Positions 7,615 to 15,842 of a stretch of 64,000 bases of DNA are shown one piece after another. A program made the position numbers and the translations under genes. This stretch comes from Hominenteromicrobium sp900549945 (GTDB lineage Bacteria; Bacillota; Clostridia; Oscillospirales; Acutalibacteraceae). The stretch spans positions 159,552-223,551 of the forward strand of contig CABRNK010000002.1 in the NCBI GenBank assembly GCA_902472305.1, given 5' to 3'. A model generated the notes under the pieces. The model was not told the origin of the DNA. It saw nothing but the letters and a program-made list of their open reading frames with translations, and did no database searches. Position 1 is the first letter of the stretch, and the number at the start of each line of letters is the position of its first letter.

Positions 7615-9213
7615 ATGGTGGTTTTGATACGCGGCGCGCAGATTTATGACGGCGGGGGCGGCGCGCCGTTTTTGGGCGACGTGCTCGTGCAGGGGGAGAC
7701 AATCGAGGCGGTCGGCCCGGGCCTGCCCGCGCCGCCGGGCGCGGCGGTGCTCGAGGCCGCGGGCAAAATGCTCTGCCCCGGTTTCATCGACATCCACCGC
7801 CACGCCGATGTGCAGCCGCTCCTTGGCTGGAGCGCGGAGGCCGAGCTGCGGCAGGGCATCACGACGTCGGTTTCCGGCAACTGCGGCATCTCGCTCACGC
7901 CGTGTGCCGCGCCGTTTTGCGCGGAGCAGCGCGCATTTTCGGCCGCGGTGCTCGGCCCGGTGCCGGCGGGCGCGCCCGAAACGTACCGCGAGTACGTGCG
8001 GCGGCTGGAAAATGCCGCGCTGCCGCTGAATTTTGCGGCGATGATCGGCACCGGCGCGGTGCGCATCAGCCTCAAGGGCTTTTCGCGCACGCCGTTCACA
8101 GCGGCGGAGCTTGAACAGGCCGAGGCCTGTGTGGAGGAGGCGCTCGCGCTCGGCGCGCCCGGCGTTTCCTGTGGCATCATGTATATGCCCGAATGCTTCA
8201 ACAGCTTTTCGGAGTACGCCGCGATGCTGCGCCCGCTCGGAAAATACGGCCGCCCGCTGACGGCGCACATCCGCGGGGAGGGTGACGGCCTCGTCGAGAG
8301 CGTCGAGGAGATCATCCGCATTGCCGAATCGGTCGGCTGCCCGCTCGAGATCAGCCATTTCAAGTCCTGCGGCATGCAGAACTGGGGGCGCGAGATCTAC
8401 CGCGCGATCGACCGCATCGAGGCGGCGCGCGCCCGCGGACTCGATGTGACCTGCGATTTTTACCCGTACTGCGGCGGCTCGACGATGCTCACGACGATGC
8501 TGCCGCCGGCGCTGTGTGCGGACGGCGTGGACGCGGCCTGCGCGCGGCTCGGCACGGCGGCGGGCGTGGAGGAATTCCGCCGCGCGGTGCAAAAAACGTA
8601 TGCGGACTGGGACAACTACGCCGTTTCGCTCGGCTGGGACCGCATCTTGGTCGGCACGGCGGCGCAGCCGGAGAACCGGCGCTTCCTCGGCCTTTCCGTG
8701 GCGGAGGGCGCGCGGCGGTACGGTTTCCCGGACGCCGAAGCGCTCGCCGCGCACCTGATGCACACCGAGGGCGGCGGCTGCGGGATCATCAACCTGAGCA
8801 TGGCGCAGGCGGACGTCGACGCCGTGGCGCGCCTGCCGTATTCGATGCTGATCTCCGACGCACTCTACGCCGCGACGGACACGCCGCACCCGCGGCTGCT
8901 CGGCGCATTTCCGCGCTTCCTGCGCGAGTACGCGTTTGCGCGCGGCGTGGTGCCGCCCGAAGAGGCGGTGCGGAAGATGACGGCGCTGCCGGCTGAGCGG
9001 TTCGGCTTTTCGGACCGCGGGCGCATCGCCCCCGGCTGCCGCGCCGACCTGCTGCTCTTTGACCCGCGCGCGTTCACGGACAACGCGGATTTCTCCGGGC
9101 GGAGCGATTTTTCGAGCGGCCTTTCGCTCAGCCTGATCGGCGGCGAGGCCGTCGTGCGTGGCGACAAGCTGACGGGAAAACGCCCCGGGCAATGGCTCAG
9201 GGCGCAGAGATAA
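7615..9213 (+). CDS. D-aminoacylase / N-acyl-D-amino-acid deacylase family amidohydrolase
   Basis: This 532-residue amidohydrolase hydrolyses N-acyl-D-amino acids to a free D-amino acid plus carboxylate. PGFIDIHRHAD (H61, H63) is the metal-binding HxH after beta-strand 1. SGNCGISL and EISHFKS are the Cys and His segments of the D-aminoacylase family. The C-terminal part returns to the small beta-sandwich domain with GCRADLLLFDP. The ATG at 7615 follows AAGGAGGCGCCCGC. A RidA-like gene lies 36 bp downstream and a D-amino-acid lyase is divergent. Together they suggest salvage of N-acylated D-amino acids. Confidence 0.88.
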   Translation: MVVLIRGAQIYDGGGGAPFLGDVLVQGETIEAVGPGLPAPPGAAVLEAAGKMLCPGFIDIHRHADVQPLLGWSAEAELRQGITTSVSGNCGISLTPCAAPFCAEQRAFSAAVLGPVPAGAPETYREYVRRLENAALPLNFAAMIGTGAVRISLKGFSRTPFTAAELEQAEACVEEALALGAPGVSCGIMYMPECFNSFSEYAAMLRPLGKYGRPLTAHIRGEGDGLVESVEEIIRIAESVGCPLEISHFKSCGMQNWGREIYRAIDRIEAARARGLDVTCDFYPYCGGSTMLTTMLPPALCADGVDAACARLGTAAGVEEFRRAVQKTYADWDNYAVSLGWDRILVGTAAQPENRRFLGLSVAEGARRYGFPDAEALAAHLMHTEGGGCGIINLSMAQADVDAVARLPYSMLISDALYAATDTPHPRLLGAFPRFLREYAFARGVVPPEEAVRKMTALPAERFGFSDRGRIAPGCRADLLLFDPRAFTDNADFSGRSDFSSGLSLSLIGGEAVVRGDKLTGKRPGQWLRAQR

Positions 9214-9249
9214 AAGAAAATTTCACGCAAATTTGAAAGGATGGTTTTC

Positions 9250-9711
9250 ATGCAGATCGAAAAGAAACTCGAAGAACTCGGCCTCCGCCTCCCGCCCCCG
9301 CCCCCGCGCGGCGGCCTGTACAAGTCCTGCAAGCCGTTCGGCGCGAACCTCGCGTACGTTTCGGGCTGCGGCTGCGTCATCGACGCGCCGGTCGAGGGCA
9401 AGCTCGGCCTCGATTTCACGCTCGAGCAGGGCCAGCAGTACGCGCGCGACGCGATGCTCAACGTCCTCTCGGTGCTGAAGGCGGAAATCGGTGACCTCGA
9501 CCGCGTCAAGAGCTGCGTCAAGATCCTCGTTTTCGTCGCGAGCGCGAACGATTTCTACAGCCAGCCCGCCGTTGCGAACGGCGCGACCGCGCTGCTCGGC
9601 GAGCTTTTCGGCGAGGAGATCGGCATCCCGTCCCGCTCGGCCATCGGCGTCAACGTGCTGCCCAGCAACCTCCCCGTGGAGATCGAGGCGATGTTCGAGC
9701 TGAAGAACTGA
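9250..9711 (+). CDS. RidA/YjgF-family protein
   Basis: This 153-residue protein is of the longer YjgF-like subgroup. RidA proteins hydrolyse reactive enamine/imine intermediates such as 2-aminoacrylate released by PLP dehydratases. PSRSAIGVNVLPSNLPVEIEA holds the conserved substrate-carboxylate Arg (R129) and the C-terminal Glu. The ATG at 9250 is preferred over that at 9241, because GAAAGG (9236-9241) lies properly spaced only for the former. A D-serine dehydratase-like gene two positions away would generate exactly its usual substrate, which makes the grouping biochemically coherent. Confidence 0.87.
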   Translation: MQIEKKLEELGLRLPPPPPRGGLYKSCKPFGANLAYVSGCGCVIDAPVEGKLGLDFTLEQGQQYARDAMLNVLSVLKAEIGDLDRVKSCVKILVFVASANDFYSQPAVANGATALLGELFGEEIGIPSRSAIGVNVLPSNLPVEIEAMFELKN

Positions 9712-9731
9712 GGAAAAACGAAAAGAATCAG

Positions 9732-9764
9732 ACCCGCAGGGCGCAGGCTCTGCGGGTATTTTTT
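9732..9764 (+). terminator. Terminator of D-aminoacylase-ridA operon
   Basis: The stem ACCCGCAG/CTGCGGGT (9732-9739, 9750-9757) is followed by ATTTTTT. Confidence 0.85.
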
Positions 9765-10110
9765 ATGCCTTTCTTGCCTCGGCGATCATGGTTTCCACCA
9801 CGGCGAAGATGCGCTGCTGTTCGCGGAACGGGAGCCGCGCGATTTCCTTGGAGAGGCCGGAGGAGCGCGTTGCCGCCGTGTTTTCCACAACATCCGCGAA
9901 AATCTGGTCGGCGGAGGCGCCGATCGCGTTGATAATCGCGATCAGCTTTTCAAAGCGCGGGAAACTGATGCCGCGCTCTACAGCGGAGATGTAATTCGGC
10001 GTGAGATCCGTTTTTTCGGCCAGCATTTCCTGTGTCAGGCCGCATTTTTCGCGGTATTCCTTAATCCGCTTTCCGATTGCCTTTTGTGCTGCTCCGTGCA
10101 TAGCCATCAC
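9763..10110 (-). CDS. XRE-family transcriptional regulator
   Basis: This 115-residue protein has an N-terminal HTH_3 domain (about 10-68; LTQEMLAEKTDLTPNYISAV is the HTH). It resembles phage-repressor-like XRE proteins. The 45-residue C-terminal tail may mediate dimerisation. The start could be GTG at 10110, ATG at 10107 or ATG at 10101; none has a strong ribosome site. It is divergent from a second, smaller XRE gene, and the shared 186-bp intergenic region holds palindromes and related half-sites. Mutual or self-regulation is therefore plausible. Confidence 0.8.
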   Translation of the reverse strand: MMAMHGAAQKAIGKRIKEYREKCGLTQEMLAEKTDLTPNYISAVERGISFPRFEKLIAIINAIGASADQIFADVVENTAATRSSGLSKEIARLPFREQQRIFAVVETMIAEARKA

Positions 10111-10211
10111 GCTTTCTAATTCTTATAGCGTTAGTATACCTTTGTTCGAGTTACTTATGAACATGCTTTAAGAATTGGAGCAACGCGCTTCAAGTTATAT
10201 CGGCCGGCGTA

Positions 10212-10240
10212 TTGACTTTTATTTTGCCGTTGCTTATAAT
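10212..10240 (+). promoter_or_regulatory. Promoter of small XRE gene
   Basis: TTGACT (10212-10217) and TATAAT (10235-10240) have 17-bp spacing. Confidence 0.82.
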
Positions 10241-10264
10241 GTTTGTAACTGGAAAAGAATGGGA

Positions 10265-10283
10265 ATAACGCGAAAAGCGTTAT
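10265..10283 (+). promoter_or_regulatory. Candidate XRE operator palindrome
   Basis: ATAACGC (10265-10271) and GCGTTAT (10277-10283) are a perfect 7-bp inverted repeat with a 5-bp spacer, just downstream of the promoter. The flanking CTTATAACGC (minus strand, 10286-10277) resembles CTTATAGCGT at 10122-10131, near the start of the opposite regulator. Confidence 0.5.
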
Positions 10284-10296
10284 AAGTGGAAAGGGG

Positions 10297-10521
10297 ATGT
10301 GCAGCCTGTTTGATCAAATTCTTCTCGGGGAAAGGCTCCGGCAGCTTCGGAAGAAGCACGGTATGACGCAGGAGGCGCTTGCCAAGCAGCTCGAGATCCG
10401 CCGTGTGCGCTACGTCTATATGGAAAACGGAAGGGCGCTGCCGACGCTTCCGATTCTCGTGCGCATCGCGGAGCTTTACGGCGTTTCGACCGATTCCCTG
10501 CTCGGCGTCAAGGCCGAATAA
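10297..10521 (+). CDS. Small XRE-family regulator
   Basis: This 74-residue protein is essentially one helix-turn-helix domain (MTQEALAKQLEIRRVRYVYM in the middle) with no effector domain. It is similar to the small Cro/CI-type or YozG-like regulators. The ATG at 10297 lies close behind GGAAAGGGG. Its own promoter precedes a palindrome in the 5' leader, which suggests autoregulation. It ends just before a long bidirectional terminator. Confidence 0.82.
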   Translation: MCSLFDQILLGERLRQLRKKHGMTQEALAKQLEIRRVRYVYMENGRALPTLPILVRIAELYGVSTDSLLGVKAE

Positions 10522-10529
10522 AGGTGCAA

Positions 10530-10571
10530 AAAATCCCGCAGACAGCATCTGTTAGCTGTCTGCGGGATTTT
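10530..10571. terminator. Bidirectional terminator
   Basis: The arms 10530-10546 and 10555-10571 form a perfect 17-bp stem with an 8-nt loop. T-runs lie on both strands, so it serves the converging XRE and zinc-ribbon genes. Confidence 0.93.
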
Positions 10572-10628
10572 CTCATGCGCCGGTGTGCGGCTGCGTGCCG
10601 ACAGGCGCGGCGCTGTGGCTTTCAACGG

Positions 10629-12335
10629 TCAGTTGCCGAAGGTCGCGTCGGCGAGATAGACGTAGCCCGTCGAGCGGAGCGAGGAGAAGCTGCCCTCCAC
10701 CTCGATGCGCACGGTTTCCGCGCCGTCGATGATGAGGTTCATCTCTGCGGGCGAATCGCCGCGCGTAAGGCCCGTGACCTCATATTGCAGGGCGCCGTCC
10801 ACATAGACGCGCACGGCGGCGGAGAAGTCGTCCGCGCTGTCGCCCTCGATCACCCATGTGCCGCTCAGGCGGCGGTACTGGCCGCCCGGTTCGTATTCGG
10901 TTTCAACGGTTTTCTGGATGACCGGGTACAGCGCAAAGCTCAGGCCGCTGCCGTAGCTGTTGCCGGAGGCGTCAGACGCCGTCCAGCCGGTCGCGCAGTC
11001 CATGCCGCCGCTCGGCGAAAGGTCGGTGAGCAAAACCGGATACATCGCCTCGTATTCCTCGATTTTCGCTGCGATGTCCGCGTCATCTGAAAGGAGCTCC
11101 TGCGATTTTTCGAGCGCCGCCACCGCGGCCTCGAAGTCGGAGCTTTCCGCATAGCCCGCGGCCTCCTTGAGCACAGCTTCCTTGTACTGGCTCTTGTAGG
11201 CCTCGATCTGCTTTGTGAAGCGCTCGTCTTCCTTCGTGGCATCCTCCAGAAGCTGGATTGCGCCGGCGTAATCGCCTTCGTCGGCAAAGCCCTGCGCGGT
11301 CTTGAGCAGGCTGCCCACGTAGTCGTCCAGCTCGGCCTTTTTCAGCTCCTCGAGCTTTGCGGTGATGTCCGCATCGTCGCCGAGTACGTCGCTGCTGTTC
11401 AGAAGCAGGGCCTCCGCGCCGCGGTAATCCTTGCTGTCGGCGAGCGCCTGCGCCTCCTCGAGCACCTGCTCCTTGTAGGCGGCGCGCACGGCTTCGATCT
11501 GCTTCTGCGCGGCCTCGTAGTTTGTGTCGTCCGCAATGACGGCGCTGTAGCGGCTGACCGCACCGGCGGCTTCGCCGCTCTCCTCGAGGTACTGCGCCTC
11601 GTTAAACGCGTCCTTCGAGGCCTTCAGCGCCTCGATGCGCTTCACATCGTTGTCGAGCCCGCTGTCCGGAAACAGCCGGCGCAGGCGGTCGAGCAGCTCG
11701 TAAGCGCTCGTATAGTCCGTTTCCCCGCTGTTGTAGCGGTCGATCACCGCGGCGGCGTACGTTTTCATGTCCTCCGCCACGCCGCGAAGCTCCTCCTCGG
11801 AAAGCTGGGGCAGAAGCTGCGTCACGGTGGTGTAGTCGTTTGCGTCGAGCGCGCGGGTGAGCTTCTGCATCGGCGCGTTAAACCAAACGGCGATGCCCGT
11901 GACCGTCGCGATCACGGCCGCCGCAATGGGCAGTGCGATCCAAAGCCATTTGAGCGAGCGCTTTCTGCGGGGAAGCTCGTCCTCATATTCCTCGTAGATG
12001 TAGTTGTCCTCGTAGGGCACGGGCGCGTCTGCCTGCGGGGCGAGGGAACTGCTGTGCACGGGCGGCGGCTCGGGGAGCTGCTCGCCGGAGGAGAGCTCCT
12101 CCACGCGGTCCTCCGTATCTGCGGGCGGTGCATCCGGTGCGGGCGCCTCGGCGGGCTCTTCTGCGGCCGGGGATGCGGCGCCGTCCGCTGTGTCTTGTGT
12201 CTCCGGCACAGGGGGTTCCGGCGCGGGCGCGGCGGGGGGCGCAGGCTCTGCCGGAGGCAGAATGGCCTCGCTGCCGCAGACGTCGCATTTTGTCGCGCCC
12301 TCGGGCAAGGTTGCTCCGCAATATATGCAAAACAT
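10629..12335 (-). CDS. Zinc-ribbon membrane protein with helical repeats and NPCBM-like C-terminus
   Basis: This is a 568-residue protein. An N-terminal zinc ribbon (CIYCG at 3-7, CDVCG at 17-21) is followed by an acidic Pro/Ala-rich linker of about 100 residues. A single TM helix spans about 130-152. Alpha-helical TPR-like repeats with recurring LxxAxxLAxxxDYxxA patterns fill about 155-425. The final 140 residues look like an NPCBM-type carbohydrate-binding fold, ending YVYLADATFGN. The zinc ribbon should be cytoplasmic and the rest outside. The ATG at 12335 has AAAGGAGGAC before it; the longer in-frame start would precede the promoter -10. Function is unknown; a cell-envelope binding or sensing role is inferred from domain order. 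Confidence 0.75.
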   Translation of the reverse strand: MFCIYCGATLPEGATKCDVCGSEAILPPAEPAPPAAPAPEPPVPETQDTADGAASPAAEEPAEAPAPDAPPADTEDRVEELSSGEQLPEPPPVHSSSLAPQADAPVPYEDNYIYEEYEDELPRRKRSLKWLWIALPIAAAVIATVTGIAVWFNAPMQKLTRALDANDYTTVTQLLPQLSEEELRGVAEDMKTYAAAVIDRYNSGETDYTSAYELLDRLRRLFPDSGLDNDVKRIEALKASKDAFNEAQYLEESGEAAGAVSRYSAVIADDTNYEAAQKQIEAVRAAYKEQVLEEAQALADSKDYRGAEALLLNSSDVLGDDADITAKLEELKKAELDDYVGSLLKTAQGFADEGDYAGAIQLLEDATKEDERFTKQIEAYKSQYKEAVLKEAAGYAESSDFEAAVAALEKSQELLSDDADIAAKIEEYEAMYPVLLTDLSPSGGMDCATGWTASDASGNSYGSGLSFALYPVIQKTVETEYEPGGQYRRLSGTWVIEGDSADDFSAAVRVYVDGALQYEVTGLTRGDSPAEMNLIIDGAETVRIEVEGSFSSLRSTGYVYLADATFGN

Positions 12336-12366
12336 AGGCTGTCCTCCTTTTGATATAATTGCTTTA

Positions 12367-12395
12367 AGCATACAATATTCCGCAGAATCTGTCAA
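12367..12395 (-). promoter_or_regulatory. Promoter of zinc-ribbon protein gene
   Basis: On the minus strand, TTGACA (12395-12390) and TATGCT (12372-12367) have 17-bp spacing. Confidence 0.82.
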
Positions 12396-12423
12396 ATTTT
12401 TTACCTGAATTTTCAGGATAAGC

Positions 12424-12466
12424 GGAACGGCGCGCCGCGGATAAGCTCTCCGCAGCGCGCCGTTCC
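12424..12466 (-). terminator. Hairpin after the glycyl radical activase gene
   Basis: The 12-bp arms GGAACGGCGCGC (12424-12435) and GCGCGCCGTTCC (12455-12466) pair perfectly, with a second inner GCGG/CCGC pairing. No strong T-run follows, so termination may be partial. Confidence 0.6.
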
Positions 12467-12491
12467 TATGAAATTCCCCAAAATACAGCGG

Positions 12492-13364
12492 TCAGTCGGC
12501 GATCTTTGCCTCCCAGATGCGCTTTTGCTCCGGCGATACGGTCTTGAGGCCGGCGAGTGTGTAGGGGGCGCCGAGCGCGTCCCACTTGGTTTTGCCGATG
12601 TCATGGTAGGCCATGATCTCGGCGCTTTGGATGCAGGCGTGCCGCGCCTTGAGCGCGCGGACCGCCGCGAAATGCGCGTCCGTGTCGTTCACGCCCGGGA
12701 TAATGGGGCAGCGCAGCGCGACGGCGGCGCCGGCTTCATCCAGCGCGCGCAGCGTGTCGAGCACCGGTTCGAGCGGCGCGCCGGTCCAGCGCAGGTGCGC
12801 GTCCGGATCGGTGTGCTTGCAGTCGAATAAAAACAGGCCGACGAGCGGGATCAGCCTTTGCAGCCGCGCGGGCGGGATCAGGCCGTTCGTTTCGAGCGCC
12901 GTATGGATGCCGCGGCTGCGGCAGGCCTCTAAAAGCTCCACGAGCAGGTCGAAATGCAGGGAGGCTTCGCCGCCGGAGAAGGTTACGCCGCCGCCCGAGG
13001 ACTTGTAGTATTTCGCGTCCTTTTCAATCGTGCGCAGAACCTCTTCGGCCGTCATTTCCCGGCCGGAAAGCTCGAGCGCGCTGTTGGGGCAGGCCTTTTC
13101 GCATGCGCCGCAGGCGGTGCATTTTGTGCGGTCGAAGCGGTGCATGCCGTTCTCAAAGGTGTGCGCGCCGTTTGGGCAAACGGCGCATGCGCCGCAGGAA
13201 ACACATTTTTCGGCGCGGTAAAGAAGCTCCGGTGCGGGAGAAAAGCTCTCCGGATTATGGCACCACGCGCAGTGCATATTGCAGCCCTTAAAAAATACCG
13301 TGGTGCGGATGCCGGGGCCGTCGTAAACGCAGAAGCGCTGGATATCAAAAATCAAACTTTTCAT
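12492..13364 (-). CDS. Glycyl radical enzyme activating enzyme (radical SAM)
   Basis: This 290-residue radical SAM activase generates the glycyl radical on its partner enzyme. CNMHCAWC (C28, C32, C35) binds the SAM-cleaving [4Fe-4S] cluster. Two ferredoxin-type sets, CVSCGACAVC and CTACGACEKAC, form the auxiliary cluster insert typical of activases of dehydratase-class glycyl radical enzymes; PFL activase lacks it. GGGVTFSGGE is the SAM-binding stretch. The ATG at 13364 was chosen because the protein there begins MKSLIFDIQRF, the family start. It is 124 bp downstream of the glycyl radical enzyme on the same strand. Confidence 0.92.
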   Translation of the reverse strand: MKSLIFDIQRFCVYDGPGIRTTVFFKGCNMHCAWCHNPESFSPAPELLYRAEKCVSCGACAVCPNGAHTFENGMHRFDRTKCTACGACEKACPNSALELSGREMTAEEVLRTIEKDAKYYKSSGGGVTFSGGEASLHFDLLVELLEACRSRGIHTALETNGLIPPARLQRLIPLVGLFLFDCKHTDPDAHLRWTGAPLEPVLDTLRALDEAGAAVALRCPIIPGVNDTDAHFAAVRALKARHACIQSAEIMAYHDIGKTKWDALGAPYTLAGLKTVSPEQKRIWEAKIAD

Positions 13365-13488
13365 AGGTTGCCTTTCGGTATTTGGTTTGTGCGGGCACAA
13401 TGCCGGCGGACGGCGCGAAGAAGCGCGCCATGCCGCGCGGCGTTTGTCCCGCTTTGCCGGGGCGGGGAAGCGGGCGTGCCCCACCCTG

Positions 13489-15741
13489 TTAAGCGCCGTA
13501 GGTTGTGCGCTCGATGATCTCGCGCTGAACGACCGGGTTCAGTGTGACGAAGCGGGCGCTGAAGCCGCCGATGCGCACGAGCAGGTTCTGGTAATTCTCC
13601 GGGTGCGCCATCGCGTTTTCGAGGTCGTCGCGCCCGATGACGCACAGGTTTGTCTGTACGCCGCCGTTTTCGTAGAACGCCTTGAGCACCGCGCCCACCT
13701 TATCCATCGAACCCGAGAAAAGCTCCTTCGTGAAGCGGACGTTGTTGATGACGCCGACGTGCTTCGTGTTGTCGAACTTCGACATAGAGTTGAGCAGAGC
13801 CGTGATGCCGCTCTTATTCGCGCCGATCGAAGCGCCGTTTGCGTTTGCCATCGCGCTGCCGCGCTTTCTGCCGCAGGCCGAGGCCTCGCAGAGGCTGCCC
13901 CACTCCGCGCTCATCGAGTTGTTGACGCTGACGATATTATAATGGTCGAGCCCCGCGGCCTTGCCCGCCTCGACCGTGCGGTCGGCGAGGTCGGCGAAGA
14001 GGCGCGCCGCCATCGCGTCGGCCGCGTCGTCGTCGTTGCCGTACTTCGGCGCTTCGAGGCAGAGCTTGCGCTCCGCTTCAAAGCCCTCGAAATCGCAGTC
14101 GAGCATGTGGACGAGCTGTTCGAGCGTGAAGCGCTTCCCGTCGTAGACGAGCGTTTTGATCGCCGTCAGGCTGTCGGCACAGCTGATGATACCGAACATC
14201 TCGCTCGAGGCGTTCAGGTAGCGCACGCCGCCCTCAAATACCGGCTTGCCGCGCGCGATGCAGTCGTCGAGCAAAAGGCTCAGGTGCAGGTACGGCGCGT
14301 TTTCGCCGGCGACCGTGTAGTTTAGGTATTTCTGCACGGCGAAGCGGTCGATCACGGGGTAAAGCTGCTCGAGCACGGCGGCGTAGAGCTTTTCGAAGGT
14401 GTCGAACGCCGTGAGCGGGCCGGTTTCGACGCCGCAGCGCACGTTCTGGAATTTGTCGAGGCCGTTGTGCAGCGCCATTTCGAGCGCCTTGAGCGCGTTG
14501 ATGCCGTTGTTCGGCGTGCCGACGCTGCGGCCGACGAGCACGTATTCGCCGCAGCCAAAGGGCACGTACTGCTCGGCTTCCTCGCGGGAGACGCCGTAGA
14601 CCTTTTCGACGGCGGGGATGTTCGTATCGTCGGAATAGATGATCGGGAAGGTTGTGCCTTCGGCGTTGACCTCCATGGCCTTTTGGAAAACGCGCTCATC
14701 CATGCCGCTGTAGTAGCGCAGCGTGAGCTGCGGCACGACCTCGCGGAACCGGCGGGAAGCCTCCATGATGACGATGGCGAGGCGGTCTGCCGCTTTGGGA
14801 CGTTTGCGGCCGAGGCCGCCGATGATCACGCGGCAGTCGTGGATCTTGTTGATCTCCTTGAAATGCTTGTAGAGCGCGAGCACGATCTGCACGCCGTCCT
14901 CCTCGGTGATGCGCCCGGCGTCCACGTCGGCGGCGTACAGCCCGCCGAGGTAGTCGTCCATGCGGCTGTAATTCATCAGGTCGGAGCTGACCGAATAGAT
15001 CCACATGAGCTGCACGCCCTCGAGGAAGGTTTTCGGCGGGTTGTGCTGGATCGAAAGGAGCGCGTCGGAAAGCGCGGCGAAGCGGCGGCGCGCCGGCTCG
15101 CTCTCGGCGGTTTCGCTGAGGGCGAGCGCCTGCTCGCGGTAGCGCGCGCACGCCCCGCGCAGGCTTTCGATCCACAGCTTGAGCGCGTCGTAGAACGAAG
15201 ATGCGCCGTTTTTCTCCGCCGCCGCGTCGATCTCGCGGTCGAGCCCGTCGAAGCCGAGCGCGATCAGCTTTTCAAAATCGACGTTCGTGCCGGCGACGCG
15301 GCAGTCGCAGTTGCCGGCGCCCGGGCCCTGATAGCCCTTCGGCGGGATGTAGCCGTAGCGCTTTGCAAACGCGATATCGAGCTTGCGGGCGGTGTTTTCC
15401 TCGTGCCAGAAGGCCTGCGCAGCCTGCAGATCGCGCTTTTCCTCCGCGGTCAGCGCGTCCGCATGCTCCAGCATGGCACGCGTGAAGTCGAAATCGTTGA
15501 AATAGTAGGTGTACTGGCCGCCGATCAGCGCCGAATAGCCGCCCACCTGCGAGGTGAAGCCGGCAAAATCGTGCTCGTAGCGGCCCGCGATGCCGTCGTT
15601 TTCGTCGAGCGGCACGAGGATGCGGCGCAGCTGGAAATCGAGGCACTTGGCCTCGCGGATGTAGATGTCGCCGCTGTTTTCCTTGTAGATGCGCGTGAAT
15701 TCGAGCGCATTGCGCAGCTTTTGCAGATCACTCTTAAACAT
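13489..15741 (-). CDS. Glycyl radical enzyme, pyruvate formate-lyase-like, substrate unknown
   Basis: This is a 750-residue member of the PFL2-type glycyl radical family. The C-terminal RIGGFSARF carries the radical Gly (G726). The active-site loop VPFGCGEY has the thiyl Cys397 followed two residues later by Glu399, the C-x-E arrangement of dehydratase/lyase-type members. PFL itself has Cys-Cys. Expected chemistry is radical dehydration or C-X bond cleavage in strict anaerobiosis. AAGGAGG sits 9 bp before the ATG at 15741. The activase follows, and an AraC regulator is divergent. No microcompartment genes are near. The substrate cannot be named. Confidence 0.88.
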   Translation of the reverse strand: MFKSDLQKLRNALEFTRIYKENSGDIYIREAKCLDFQLRRILVPLDENDGIAGRYEHDFAGFTSQVGGYSALIGGQYTYYFNDFDFTRAMLEHADALTAEEKRDLQAAQAFWHEENTARKLDIAFAKRYGYIPPKGYQGPGAGNCDCRVAGTNVDFEKLIALGFDGLDREIDAAAEKNGASSFYDALKLWIESLRGACARYREQALALSETAESEPARRRFAALSDALLSIQHNPPKTFLEGVQLMWIYSVSSDLMNYSRMDDYLGGLYAADVDAGRITEEDGVQIVLALYKHFKEINKIHDCRVIIGGLGRKRPKAADRLAIVIMEASRRFREVVPQLTLRYYSGMDERVFQKAMEVNAEGTTFPIIYSDDTNIPAVEKVYGVSREEAEQYVPFGCGEYVLVGRSVGTPNNGINALKALEMALHNGLDKFQNVRCGVETGPLTAFDTFEKLYAAVLEQLYPVIDRFAVQKYLNYTVAGENAPYLHLSLLLDDCIARGKPVFEGGVRYLNASSEMFGIISCADSLTAIKTLVYDGKRFTLEQLVHMLDCDFEGFEAERKLCLEAPKYGNDDDAADAMAARLFADLADRTVEAGKAAGLDHYNIVSVNNSMSAEWGSLCEASACGRKRGSAMANANGASIGANKSGITALLNSMSKFDNTKHVGVINNVRFTKELFSGSMDKVGAVLKAFYENGGVQTNLCVIGRDDLENAMAHPENYQNLLVRIGGFSARFVTLNPVVQREIIERTTYGA

Positions 15742-15787
15742 AGAGAAAGCCTCCTTGACTCAAATTCTCTTTTATTGATGCGGAGTC

Positions 15788-15816
15788 TTGTTTTTCCTCC
15801 GCGGATTGCCTATAAT
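15788..15816 (+). promoter_or_regulatory. Promoter of AraC regulator
   Basis: TTGTTT (15788-15793) and TATAAT (15811-15816) have 17-bp spacing. The 101-bp region is shared with the divergent glycyl radical operon, so the regulator probably binds here. Confidence 0.72.
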
Positions 15817-15842
15817 AAAGGGGATGAAAAAGGGGGGATACG

